Origin: Phycisphaerae bacterium
Lineage (GTDB): Bacteria > Planctomycetota > Phycisphaerae > Sedimentisphaerales > SG8-4
Assembly: GCA_030614945.1 (NCBI GenBank)
Contig: JAUXAH010000043.1
Coordinates: forward strand, 1-11,216
Direction: 5' to 3'
DNA length: 11,216 nucleotides
Both the position numbers and the translations under genes were made by a program. The notes under the pieces were generated by a model, which was not told where the DNA came from, did no database searches, and worked only from the letters and a program-made list of their open reading frames with translations. Every line of letters begins with the position of its first letter. Positions within the stretch are counted from its first letter, which is position 1. This document shows positions 1 to 6,507 of the stretch, in pieces.

Positions 1-2
1 GC

Positions 3-1133
3 ACGAGTAAAACTTCATACTCTTTTGGACTTACTAATCCAACACCGGATACGAACGACTTCAAAGGCTATCAAACAAGCACTACTTTTACCCCAGGCAT
101 CTTGGATGTTGACACAACTTACTACTGGCGAGTTGATGAAGTTGGTCTGGGCGGGACAACTAATGGTGAGGTCTGGAGCTTTACCACCGCCCCGGTACCC
201 GGCCAGGCCAGCAATCCCGACCCGAATGATACAGCAACTGAAGTCAGCATAACTACTGATTTGGGCTGGATGGCTGGTGCAAATGCGACTTCACACGATG
301 TGTACTTCGGAACTAATGTTGACGATGTGAACGATGCTACGACCGATTCGAATGAGTATATGGGCAACCAGGACTCTAATAGTTGGGACCCCGGCGGCCT
401 TGACTATGAAACCACTTACTATTGGCGGATTGACGAAATTGGTCCGGGCGGTACGACCACCGGTGAGGTATGGAGCTTCACGACAATGCCTGACCCTAAT
501 CTTGTCGGTTGGTGGGAATTTGACGAGACATCGGGCGGTATTGCCTATGATTCTTCCGGTAACGAAAATCACGGTATGCTTATCGACGGGATAGGCAATG
601 GGCTGGTCTGGGCGCCAGCGGAAGGCGCTTTGAACTTTGATGGAAGTAATAATCTGAGCCGGGTGGTAATTTCCACAATTGGGATGTCAACCACGGCGGG
701 AACGATTACCATCTGGGCTAATCTGGCAGAACCACAGATAAGGGGAGACGGCAGGAACGGCAGCGGATACTTTTTTGGTTGTGACAATGGTGTCAAAGAT
801 AGAATACTGCTCTATATGGACAACAGTAATACCCAGCTCGATATAAGGGTTGGCGACCACAGCGAAAACAACATCATAACCTTAGGTACGGAGATCTGGT
901 ATCATATAGCCCTGACGTGGAACGGAGGCGTTTATGCCATTTATGTGAATGGTTCCGAGAGAGGTACTGGAACCTATGGCGGCTTAAGCAGTTTGCCGTC
1001 CACGGCAGACATCGGAAATAACGGGAGCTCCTCGAAGCAATCTTTCCACGGCCTTATGAGCGATGTGCAGGTCTACGACAAAAGTCTATCTGCTGCCGAA
1101 ATCCAACAACTTTGTCAGGGTGGGGCTAATTGA
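3..1133 (+). CDS. Secreted LamG-domain protein with FN3-like repeats (5' partial)
   Basis: The reading frame is open from the window edge, so the true start lies upstream; the first in-window start codon, a TTG at 102, sits inside a repeat and is not credible. Residues count from position 3. Residues 1-62 are the end of one fibronectin-III-like repeat and 63-161 a complete second one; both close with TTYYWRxDE...GEVWSFTT, and the second carries SHDVYFGT. Residues about 168-372 form a LamG/concanavalin-A-like jelly roll (LVGWWEFDE, NHG, ALNFDG, WYHIALTWNGG, IYVNG, then LMSDVQVYDKSLSAAEIQQL). Such Planctomycetota proteins are usually extracellular and may bind polysaccharide; the ligand is unknown and no catalytic domain is visible here. 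The frame stops at 1131-1133, and a PEP-CTERM-like tail follows at once in another frame, so the stop may be a frameshift product. The domain calls are secure; the function is not. Confidence 0.85.
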   Translation, partial: TSKTSYSFGLTNPTPDTNDFKGYQTSTTFTPGILDVDTTYYWRVDEVGLGGTTNGEVWSFTTAPVPGQASNPDPNDTATEVSITTDLGWMAGANATSHDVYFGTNVDDVNDATTDSNEYMGNQDSNSWDPGGLDYETTYYWRIDEIGPGGTTTGEVWSFTTMPDPNLVGWWEFDETSGGIAYDSSGNENHGMLIDGIGNGLVWAPAEGALNFDGSNNLSRVVISTIGMSTTAGTITIWANLAEPQIRGDGRNGSGYFFGCDNGVKDRILLYMDNSNTQLDIRVGDHSENNIITLGTEIWYHIALTWNGGVYAIYVNGSERGTGTYGGLSSLPSTADIGNNGSSSKQSFHGLMSDVQVYDKSLSAAEIQQLCQGGAN

Positions 1134-1135
1134 GC

Positions 1136-1213
1136 TTGGGCACAATAGAACCGGCCACGCTTTTGCTGCTCGGCTCATGTGCGGTGATGGTGAGAAAAAA
1201 ACGCTTGACTTAA
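1136..1213 (+). pseudogene. Out-of-frame PEP-CTERM-like sorting tail of the LamG gene
   Basis: The frame starting at 1136 reads LGTIEPATLLLLGSCAVMV, then RKKRLT and TAA at 1211-1213. It has the three parts of a PEP-CTERM signal in order: an EP-A-T motif (canonical form PEPAT), a hydrophobic helix and a basic end. Exosortase-type systems process such tails in envelope-producing bacteria, including Planctomycetota. The preceding LamG frame stops at 1131-1133. One extra T near 1130 would remove that stop and read ...GGAN-LS-LGTIEPAT, joining the two. I infer either a real frameshift that removes sorting or a base missed in a homopolymer during sequencing. The helix is slightly atypical in containing Cys and Met. 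Confidence 0.7.
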
Positions 1214-1474
1214 TCAGCAAAATAGGTATAATTAAAATATAAGGTTTTTCATTTTGGGCCCCTAATTGTTCTCACGATTTTTGTCAATCAAGCTCAACAA
1301 TCTCTGCAGAACAACGCCAGGCAGCCAACACGATGTGAGCTGTGTTCTCGGAGCCGACGTGGTGGAGATAGAGAGACACCTGCCACGGCTGAGAAAGATA
1401 CAAGGCTTAAAGGCACTGCTGCAATAGGTTGACCAGGTGGCATTAGGTATGCTCGTGTAGAATATAAACGAGTT
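1214..1474. other. Convergent spacer, no recognised gene
   Basis: This stretch lies between the plus-strand LamG gene and the minus-strand reductase gene. Its first 40 bases are AT-rich and include a GTATAATTAAAATATAA run. From about 1305 it becomes more coding-like: a plus-strand frame reads VLGADVVEIERHLPRLRK and continues to a TAG at 1425-1427, with no start codon or ribosome site that I trust. I do not recognise that peptide; it may be the remnant of a decayed gene. CTCGT at 1452-1456 and ACGAG at 1467-1471 could form a weak hairpin just past the reductase stop, but there is no clear U-tract and I do not call a terminator. Confidence 0.4.
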
Positions 1475-2485
1475 TCACGTCACTGGCCCGTAGCGTGGAC
1501 CCAGGGTTGTCGCCAGCTTTTTCCCATATTCTAACAACGCATGGCGTTGCTCTTTTGAGAGCGGTACGTATTTTCGGGCAAACTCGACGTTCTGAACGGC
1601 CTGTTCGACCGTATAGGGGCCGACCACGGCTACACTGACACCTGGGAGGTCGAGCGCATAGGCCAGAGCGTGTGGGAGACGGGCAGCTTCGGTGGCACAG
1701 CCGACATAGCCACTCCTGTGATTGCGGAAGCCACCCTTGATGCCGGCGTAGACCTTCATGGCCACACAGCCGACGTTGCGTTTTTTTGCCTCAGGCAAAA
1801 CCTTACTCTCGAAATCATAGATGTTTCTGTCTGCGTAATTCATCACACACATGACCACATCGATTTGATTGGTCTTAAGCATGCGGACGAAGTTGGGCGG
1901 GCGGTTGTGTCCCGAAATCCCGATGAAACGAATCTTGCCGGTTTCCTTTTCCTTCATTAAGTACGCGAGGGCACCACCCTTGCCCAGGACTCGGTCAATT
2001 TTTTTGCTGCCGATGCTGTGGATATACACGAGGTCTAAATGGTCAATCTTGAGTCGGCGCAGGGATTCGCTCAAGGAGCGCTCCGCTTCATCTGCGGTGT
2101 GGGTCGAGACCTTCGTTGCGATGAAGAGCTTGTCACGGCGTTTCGGGATTATATGTCCAAGTATTTCCTCGGCGTTTCCGTATATCCTTGCGGTGTCGAT
2201 ATAAGTGACGCCTCGCTCGATGGCTTCGGCGAAGATGCGAATGCCCTGCTGTACGTCGATGGGCCCCTCGCCCACCGGTGCCGTGCCAAGACCAAGAATG
2301 GTGAGCTTCTCTTTCGTCCGCCCAAGCACTCGTTTTGGCAGCGCGCGAACAGAGTCTGATTCAGTCGGTTTGCTGGTTCCCTTTTTGGATTCGGCTGCGA
2401 GATTCGGCAGTGCAATAGCAGCGGTTGTACCTGCAACGACGTTTCCAAGGAACTTACGACGTGTGATTTTATCGTGTGTGACCAT
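1475..2485 (-). CDS. Tat-exported aldo/keto reductase
   Basis: This is a 336-residue NAD(P)H-dependent oxidoreductase of the aldo/keto reductase TIM-barrel superfamily. Residues 9-14 (RRKFLG) followed by an Ala/Gly/Thr-rich hydrophobic stretch to about 31 form a twin-arginine signal, so it is probably exported folded or membrane-anchored. The catalytic tetrad is visible: Asp97 and Tyr102 (YIDTARIYG), Lys125 (ATK) and His156 (YIHS). GISGHN near 189-194 and the C-terminal PGVSVAVVGP agree with the family. I chose the ATG at 2485 over the one at 2503 because GAGG lies 9 bases upstream of it and because the Tat motif then sits where expected; the upstream ATG has no Shine-Dalgarno. Tat-signal reductases like this are frequent in Planctomycetota. 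The substrate cannot be told; sugars or small carbonyls are possible. It appears monocistronic, with its own candidate promoter. Confidence 0.9.
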   Translation of the reverse strand: MVTHDKITRRKFLGNVVAGTTAAIALPNLAAESKKGTSKPTESDSVRALPKRVLGRTKEKLTILGLGTAPVGEGPIDVQQGIRIFAEAIERGVTYIDTARIYGNAEEILGHIIPKRRDKLFIATKVSTHTADEAERSLSESLRRLKIDHLDLVYIHSIGSKKIDRVLGKGGALAYLMKEKETGKIRFIGISGHNRPPNFVRMLKTNQIDVVMCVMNYADRNIYDFESKVLPEAKKRNVGCVAMKVYAGIKGGFRNHRSGYVGCATEAARLPHALAYALDLPGVSVAVVGPYTVEQAVQNVEFARKYVPLSKEQRHALLEYGKKLATTLGPRYGPVT

Positions 2486-2520
2486 AATCTTTTTCCTCAA
2501 CATAGTTTTATTGCTGCTTC

Positions 2521-2549
2521 ATTATACCGATAAGGTCGGTTTGGGTAAA
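2521..2549 (-). promoter_or_regulatory. Candidate sigma-70-type promoter for the reductase gene
   Basis: On the minus strand TATAAT (2526-2521) is preceded by TTTACC (2549-2544) with a 17-base spacer. The -10 box is a perfect consensus match and the -35 box matches TTGACA at four of six positions. Transcription would begin near 2514, leaving a leader of about 30 bases before the preferred ATG at 2485 and only about 10 before the ATG at 2503, which again favours the inner start. Planctomycetota promoters are poorly characterised, so this rests on pattern alone. Confidence 0.4.
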
Positions 2550-2555
2550 ATGGAA

Positions 2556-2635
2556 TTAACTGCCCCCTCATTTAGCCCGCTTGTCCCTGCATGCTGTAGC
2601 TTGCCCCAGCAAGTCTCAGACAGGGGGCAGGGATC
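2556..2635. repeat. Inverted-repeat element with internal hairpin
   Basis: CTGCCCCCT at 2560-2568 is perfectly complementary to AGGGGGCAG at 2622-2630. Inside this 53-base interval is a small hairpin, CTTGC (2600-2604), loop CCCA, GCAAG (2609-2613), next to the palindrome GCATGC at 2589-2594. No reading frame of interest crosses it. It has the look of a dispersed structured repeat or a folded RNA segment; its family is unknown to me. Confidence 0.5.
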
Positions 2636-2639
2636 CAGC

Positions 2640-2710
2640 CACTTTCTAACCGGGTTTACCCCGTTAGAAGTAAGGCGTATAAGCCTTGTTTACTTTCTAA
2701 TGGGGCGCAG
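2640..2710. repeat. Compact element with alternative hairpins
   Basis: ACTTTCTAA occurs twice as a direct repeat (2641-2649 and 2692-2700) and once inverted between them (GTTAGAAGT at 2663-2671). TTCTAAC (2644-2650) pairs perfectly with GTTAGAA (2663-2669), with GGG/CCC continuing the stem around a TTTA loop after one C-C mismatch. Alternatively the central arm can pair downstream, extending through AAGGC (2672-2676) and GCCTT (2683-2687) to TTTCTAA at 2700. The two folds exclude each other. It directly abuts the 7-bp array. Whether it is transcribed is not known. Confidence 0.5.
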
Positions 2711-2780
2711 CCCGCAACCCGCAACCCGTAACCTGCAACCCTCAACCCGTAACCCGTAACCCGTAACCTGCAACCCGTAA
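2711..2780. repeat. 7-bp tandem array, ten units (CCCGTAA type)
   Basis: Ten consecutive heptamers with no slippage occupy exactly 70 bases: CCCGCAA twice, CCCGTAA, CCTGCAA, CCCTCAA, CCCGTAA three times, CCTGCAA, CCCGTAA. Only the third to fifth bases vary. It lies in a gene-free region. Other heptad-period arrays with different unit sequences occur elsewhere in this window, so the 7-base period is a shared property. Heptanucleotide short tandem repeats are known from heterocystous cyanobacteria, but these units are not those. Confidence 0.9.
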
Positions 2781-2989
2781 AAATCAATCAAAAGTGCGGG
2801 TAGTTGTCGACAAAAATCGGAAAATTGAAATCTTTTTTTACTCCTTTTCTCACATCGAGTTAATCCTGTTTATCCTGTCAAAAAAGCACCAAATTTCGAC
2901 TCAAACGCGCATGTTCGCCCAATTATAGAGGCGCGTTGTTTTACCGCCGAAAACCATGAACCAATGAACTATTTAACTATTTACAAGCA
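2781..2989. other. Gene-free stretch with small repeats
   Basis: No credible gene. AATCCTGTT and TATCCTGTC at 2862-2879 form a 9-base tandem that I recall from many bacterial assemblies. AACGCGC (2904-2910) and GCGCGTT (2931-2937) are a perfect 7-bp inverted repeat around a 20-base loop. At 2963-2985 the phrase AACTATTT is tandemly repeated. Nothing here points to a function. Confidence 0.5.
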
Positions 2990-3010
2990 TCGAGTATCCA
3001 GAATCCGCCA
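2990..3010. repeat. Short heptad array (TCGAGTA TCCAGAA TCCGCCA)
   Basis: Three heptads share the form TC....A. The third, TCCGCCA, is identical to a unit inside the HD-GYP coding region at 8205-8211, and the first differs from TCGAGCA there by one base. The same repeat family is therefore present both between genes and inside a gene in this window. Confidence 0.6.
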
Positions 3011-3081
3011 TTGGGCGTCCTGTGGAGAGAATCCAACTTTAGTTCACTTTAGGCACTTTAGCTCACTCTTAACTAACTTGC

Positions 3082-3099
3082 CCTCTACAACTGTAGAGG
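3082..3099. repeat. Perfect 8-bp palindrome
   Basis: CCTCTACA (3082-3089), AC, TGTAGAGG (3092-3099). It sits about 25 bases before the A/C-rich repeat cassette. There is no T-run after it on either strand, so it is not a typical intrinsic terminator. Confidence 0.5.
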
Positions 3100-3124
3100 A
3101 TTCTTTACAAATCGACCTTTTTAT

Positions 3125-3378
3125 GCAAAACAAACCCAATCTTGTCCGCCGTAGGCGGATTGCAAATGAACGTAAGTGCTGTTTTAACAAAGGATTATGA
3201 AAAAAGGACACTTGGTGAACGCGGGAAAAACAAACCCAATTCAAACCCAATCAAAGCCAATACAAAGCCAATCAAAGCCAATCAAAGCCAATAAAATGCC
3301 AAAACAAAGCCAAAACAAACCCAATCAAACCCAACCTGTAGTGAGCTTGCCTGCCCTGAGTGCAATCGAAGGGTCGAA
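3125..3378. repeat. Dispersed repeat cassette with 10-12-bp A/C-rich array
   Basis: The cassette has four parts. It opens with CAAACCCAAT at 3131-3140. A hairpin follows, TCCGCC (3145-3150), GTA, GGCGGA (3154-3159). Ten units of 10-12 bases of the form AAASCCAATC then fill 3232-3336. It closes with a motif at 3354-3373 (CCCTGAG, six bases, CGAAGGG) resembling the CCCTGAGCGAAGTCGAAGGG repeat I remember as widespread in bacterial assemblies. Forward translations give short nonsense peptides (MQNKPNL..., RRRRIANER, KTNPIQTQ), which I have seen annotated as hypothetical proteins in Planctomycetota assemblies. They lack domains and appear to be translated repeat DNA. The repeat structure is directly visible; the wide distribution is recollection. 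Confidence 0.75.
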
Positions 3379-3424
3379 CCTATTTCAAAGGAAAAAAAAT
3401 GCTGCTGCATTTGACGATTAATGG

Positions 3425-3454
3425 ACGGCGTGAGTCGTGTGGTTACTACGCCGT
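3425..3454. repeat. Inverted repeat downstream of the PilC-like gene
   Basis: ACGGCGT (3425-3431) and ACGCCGT (3448-3454) are perfect 7-bp arms around a 16-base loop, 30 bases beyond the end of the minus-strand operon. It could act in transcript ending or stability, but read in the operon direction no U-run follows the stem immediately; the nearest lies about 25 bases further, at 3393-3400. I do not call it a terminator. Confidence 0.4.
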
Positions 3455-3484
3455 GGCAGGCGGGGGGGAAAAAATGACAGATTA

Positions 3485-4507
3485 TTAGTGTGCGATAACA
3501 GTCGATATTTTAAATACTGGTAATAGTAATGCTATCGCAATAGTTCCGATAATACCACCCAGAATTGTAATCATTAACGGCTCTATAAGGGCGGTAACGG
3601 ACTTTATCGAAGCTTCGAGTTTTTTTTCGTAAAAGACCGATATTTTGTCACTGACATCGCCGAGCTTGCCGCTCTTTTCACCTGCTCGAAGCATCTGGAT
3701 AATCCCGGGTGCAATTAGTTGGGTTTCAATTCCTTCACTACCCTGCGAAATTTGTATCGATTCTGATAACTGGTAGCCGTCGCGGATTTTGTTGTTCGTC
3801 CCAGCCCAAAGCTGCTGGAAGTAATGATTCTCGCACGAACCCCGTACTACTTCTATCGCATCCAGGAGGCTTACGCCTGTATTGACCATTGTTGCCATAA
3901 TGCGCATACTTCGAGTTACTATCATATCGACGAACATTGTGCCCAATACAGGCGTTCGGATTTTTACATAATCTATCATCCGCCGGCCTGTTAGCGTCCT
4001 GGCCCAGCAATATAATGCGATTGACGTCAATATCGCCACTGTGAGGATAATCGTCATCGCCTGAAAATCACCCAATGTCTGTGAAAAACCAACCAGTATT
4101 TGTGTGATTTTTGGAAGGGCAGCCCCTCTGGCTTCATAAATTTTCATAAATTTCGGCAGGACAAAGAACATCAGCGTAGCTGTCGCTGCTACGGCCATTG
4201 TCGCCATTATGATTGGATAAGTAAGCGCCCCTTTGATGCGTTTGCGGGTTTCGGACTCGAAGTTTAGATAGCCGCTGAGTACCCTCAGCATTTCCACCAT
4301 TTTGCCGGATGCTTCCGAGGCTTTGACCATACTGATAAACATCGAGTTGAAAGCTTTTGGGTAACTGGCCAGCGCTTTCGAGAAATTTTCGCCGCTTTTG
4401 ACCGTTTCAGTCACATCCATAATTATCATTTTAAGCGTGCCGTCCTCTGCCTGCTCGGCAATAGCATCAAGAGCATCGCTGAGCACTACGCCGCTATCAA
4501 GCATCAC
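3485..4507 (-). CDS. PilC/GspF-family inner-membrane platform protein (N-terminus out of frame)
   Basis: This is the polytopic membrane protein that couples the cytoplasmic ATPase to pilin or pseudopilin assembly in type IV pili and type II secretion. Residues count from the GTG at 4507. The first T2SF domain spans about 1-122 and the second about 193-333. Hydrophobic segments at 98-119, 150-170 and 309-333 give the usual three-helix topology. RAGEKSGKL at 274-282 is the family motif (GExSGxL). At 340 residues it is shorter than the usual 400. The GTG has no Shine-Dalgarno and falls inside the first conserved helix: the frame continues upstream as KQAELILFTTQLAVMLDSG, matching the family's FTRQLATLLDAG start, to a TGA at 4715-4717 with no usable start codon. 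The real N-terminus probably comes from the overlapping frame described next. It follows the PilB/GspE gene, the normal partner order. Confidence 0.85.
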   Translation of the reverse strand: MMLDSGVVLSDALDAIAEQAEDGTLKMIIMDVTETVKSGENFSKALASYPKAFNSMFISMVKASEASGKMVEMLRVLSGYLNFESETRKRIKGALTYPIIMATMAVAATATLMFFVLPKFMKIYEARGAALPKITQILVGFSQTLGDFQAMTIILTVAILTSIALYCWARTLTGRRMIDYVKIRTPVLGTMFVDMIVTRSMRIMATMVNTGVSLLDAIEVVRGSCENHYFQQLWAGTNNKIRDGYQLSESIQISQGSEGIETQLIAPGIIQMLRAGEKSGKLGDVSDKISVFYEKKLEASIKSVTALIEPLMITILGGIIGTIAIALLLPVFKISTVIAH

Positions 4508-4545
4508 CGCTAACTGCGTTGTGAACAGTATCAGCTCTGCTTGTT

Positions 4546-4752
4546 TTACGTTTGCAGTATAGAGCCGTTGTGGTGGTGCCTGTGCCCAAGCTTCGAGATG
4601 CTGTTTTGTGTTTGTGAGCCCAAGCCAATGTCGCTGTTTTTCTTCAAAGCCCCAGAACTGTCTCTTCCTTCTGCCTGCGTGTTGTTGGTAGAGGTTGACT
4701 TTTCCTTTGCAAAATCAGGTTTTTCTGTAGTATTTGCTGCTAACAGAGTCAT
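4546..4752 (-). CDS. Probable N-terminal piece of the PilC-like gene in another frame
   Basis: A 68-codon frame begins with ATG at 4752, 23 bases after the PilB/GspE stop, and ends at 4546-4548. It overlaps the open upstream extension of the PilC-like frame from 4546 to 4714. Its product (MTLLAANTTEKPDFAKEKS..., then SSGALKKNSDIGLGSQ) is polar and Ser/Asn-rich, like a cytoplasmic leader before a T2SF domain. One missing base in the overlap, for instance in the A-run around 4638 or near 4550, would fuse it to VKQAELILFTTQLAV. I infer that this is the true start of the PilC-like protein and that a frameshift or sequence error splits it. The ribosome site is weak. It could instead be a chance frame. 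Confidence 0.45.
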   Translation of the reverse strand: MTLLAANTTEKPDFAKEKSTSTNNTQAEGRDSSGALKKNSDIGLGSQTQNSISKLGHRHHHNGSILQT

Positions 4753-4760
4753 TTATTTGT

Positions 4761-4788
4761 ATCTCGCATTGTGTTTCACGCTTCTATT
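4761..4788. repeat. Degenerate heptads at the PilB/PilC junction
   Basis: ATCTCGC ATTGTGT TTCACGC TTCTATT, four 7-base units across the end of the PilB/GspE gene. ATCTCGC and TTCACGC are identical to units in the clearer array at 8545-8593. The PilB stop codon (complement of TCA at 4776-4778) occupies bases 2-4 of the TTCACGC unit. The array is degenerate, and I would not call it without the parallel at 8580. Confidence 0.4.
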
Positions 4789-6494
4789 TGGGCTGTCCTC
4801 AATATTTCGTCTATCGATACAATTCCTGCCTTTACCTTTTCGATACCATCCAATTGCAAAGGAACCATTCCATTTTGAAGCGCCTTATCTCTCAATTTTT
4901 TCAAACTTGCCCGTTCGCTAATCATATCCATAATTTTTTCATTTGGCACAAACAATTCGTGAATAGCGATTCGGCCGACATAGCCGGTGTTCCGGCATTT
5001 TTTACAACCTACACCGCGATGAAATTTCACGGCCTCACCGCCCAACTTTTCAACCACCTTTTTTATGCTCACGGACGGCTTATAGTCCGTCTTACAATTT
5101 GGACATATCTTTCGCACCAGCCGCTGAGCTAAAACCGCAATCAGCGAAGCGCTTACAAGATAAGGGGCAACGTTCAAATCCAGCAAACGCGTTACCGCTC
5201 CGGACGCATCATTTGTATGCAGAGTCGACAGAACCAGATGGCCCGTCAGAGCCGCCTGAACCGCGATATTGGCTGTCGCTTCATCCCGAATCTCGCCAAC
5301 CATTATTACGTCCGGGTCCTGCCTTAACAAACTTCGCAGCGCCGTCGAAAATTCAAAGCCGGCACCTTTGTTCACTTGAAATTGATTTATACCCGCTATA
5401 TTGCACTCGACCGGGTCTTCAACAGTGCAGATGTTAACCTCTTCGCTATTTAACTCAGTAAGTGCCGCATAAAGGGTGGTATTTTTTCCCGAACCGGTCG
5501 GCCCCGTCACCAGAACTATGCCGTTCGGAGATTGTATTACTTCCCTGAATAGCTGCAGGTTTTCATAGGTAAATCCAAGCGATTCGAGATTGAAAAGCAC
5601 TTTCTGCGGGTCGATAATTCTGATAACTACCTTTTCGCCAAAGTTGGTCGGCATAACCGATACACGCAAATCGATGGGCCTGCCTTCCACTAAAACGTGA
5701 ATTCCGCCGTCTTGCGGCAGACGACGCTGAGCAATATCCAGCTCAGCCATAATCTTGACGCGCGAAACAATCGCCGAGTGCATCTGATGAGGCGGACGTA
5801 TCTTCTCATACATCCTGCCGTCGACTCTGTATCGGACCCGCAGCTTCTTATCGTCCGGCTCGATATGAATGTCACTGGCATTCTCCCGCACGGCGTTGTA
5901 AAGCAAATAATTGACCAGTTTTACAACCGGCGATTGACCGGCTATCTCCTCAAGATCGCTTATATCCTCCGTGATATTTTCTATCAGCGTAAAATCTTCC
6001 AGTCCCTCGTCGTCGATAATATCATCAATGACAAAGACATTGGCCGCCGGCAAATATGTCTGCAGCGTGGCCTTGATGTCCTTGGTCGTCGAACAGACTA
6101 TCTGAACCTTACAGCCGCTTATACGCTCTATTTCATCCATCAAAAACACATTTGTCGGCTCGCTCACCGCCACCGTAAGGCCATTGCCAACCTTAAACAG
6201 CGGCAAAACGATATGTTCTTCGAGAAATTCCCTCGGCAGAATCTCAAGCACCCTTGCGTCACATATCTTCGGACTAACTTGCGCATAAGGCACGCCGTAC
6301 GCCTCTGCAAGCGCCGAGGCTATCTGATTTTCCGTACAGTAATTCATCTCGACCAGAAGCTCGCCGAGCAGTCTGCAATGGCCCTTCTCTTTCTGTTCAG
6401 CCAGAGCTTTTTCAATCTGCTCAGCCGTCACAACACCACGCGCAAGCAGAAGCTGCCCAAGCTGCATTTTGTTTTCCACCGCTATTTGACCCAT
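4776..6494 (-). CDS. PilB/GspE-type secretion/pilus assembly ATPase
   Basis: This hexameric cytoplasmic ATPase powers type IV pilus extension or type II secretion. Numbering is from the ATG at 6494 (572 residues). Residues about 10-147 are an MshEN-type N-terminal domain (LGQLLLARGVVTAEQIEKAL, LLGELLVE), a fold that binds c-di-GMP in some relatives. The N2 domain carries ASDIHIEP near 206-213. The core has Walker A GPTGSGKNT (331-339), Asp box VEDPVE (358-363), Walker B DVIMVGEIRD (395-404) and His box TGHLVLSTLHTND (417-429). Cys464/467 and Cys497/500 form the CxxC...CxxC zinc site typical of PilB/GspE. Asn338 replaces the usual Thr/Ser after the P-loop lysine, which is unusual. The TTG at 6524 would add ten residues encoded by a heptad repeat; AGG 7 bases before the 6494 ATG decides the start. 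The next gene encodes the PilC/GspF partner. Confidence 0.93.
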   Translation of the reverse strand: MGQIAVENKMQLGQLLLARGVVTAEQIEKALAEQKEKGHCRLLGELLVEMNYCTENQIASALAEAYGVPYAQVSPKICDARVLEILPREFLEEHIVLPLFKVGNGLTVAVSEPTNVFLMDEIERISGCKVQIVCSTTKDIKATLQTYLPAANVFVIDDIIDDEGLEDFTLIENITEDISDLEEIAGQSPVVKLVNYLLYNAVRENASDIHIEPDDKKLRVRYRVDGRMYEKIRPPHQMHSAIVSRVKIMAELDIAQRRLPQDGGIHVLVEGRPIDLRVSVMPTNFGEKVVIRIIDPQKVLFNLESLGFTYENLQLFREVIQSPNGIVLVTGPTGSGKNTTLYAALTELNSEEVNICTVEDPVECNIAGINQFQVNKGAGFEFSTALRSLLRQDPDVIMVGEIRDEATANIAVQAALTGHLVLSTLHTNDASGAVTRLLDLNVAPYLVSASLIAVLAQRLVRKICPNCKTDYKPSVSIKKVVEKLGGEAVKFHRGVGCKKCRNTGYVGRIAIHELFVPNEKIMDMISERASLKKLRDKALQNGMVPLQLDGIEKVKAGIVSIDEILRTAQIEA

Positions 6495-6507
6495 AGCTTT
6501 ACCTGTT

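Noticed and set aside
1305..1427. Transposase or other gene remnant in the convergent spacer
   Set aside because: A coding-like peptide is present, but no start, no recognisable motif and no terminal repeats; kept only as a note on the spacer.
2205..2759. 184-codon plus-strand open frame
   Set aside because: Its first half is antisense to the reductase N-terminus, and its end is translated inverted repeats and heptad array (NLQPSTRNP).
2711..2780. Telomere-like or CRISPR-like array
   Set aside because: Units are contiguous without spacers, so not CRISPR; the array is internal and flanked by ordinary sequence, so there is no ground for a telomere.
2964..3421. Three small open frames, 68-78 codons
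   Set aside because: They are translations of the dispersed repeat cassette; low complexity, no ribosome sites, no domains.
3425..3454. Intrinsic terminator of the operon
   Set aside because: The stem is perfect but the loop is 16 bases, and in the operon direction the T-run lies about 25 bases away, so it does not fit the standard form.
4734..5132. 132-codon plus-strand open frame
   Set aside because: Antisense to the PilB/GspE C-terminus and zinc motif; no supporting features.
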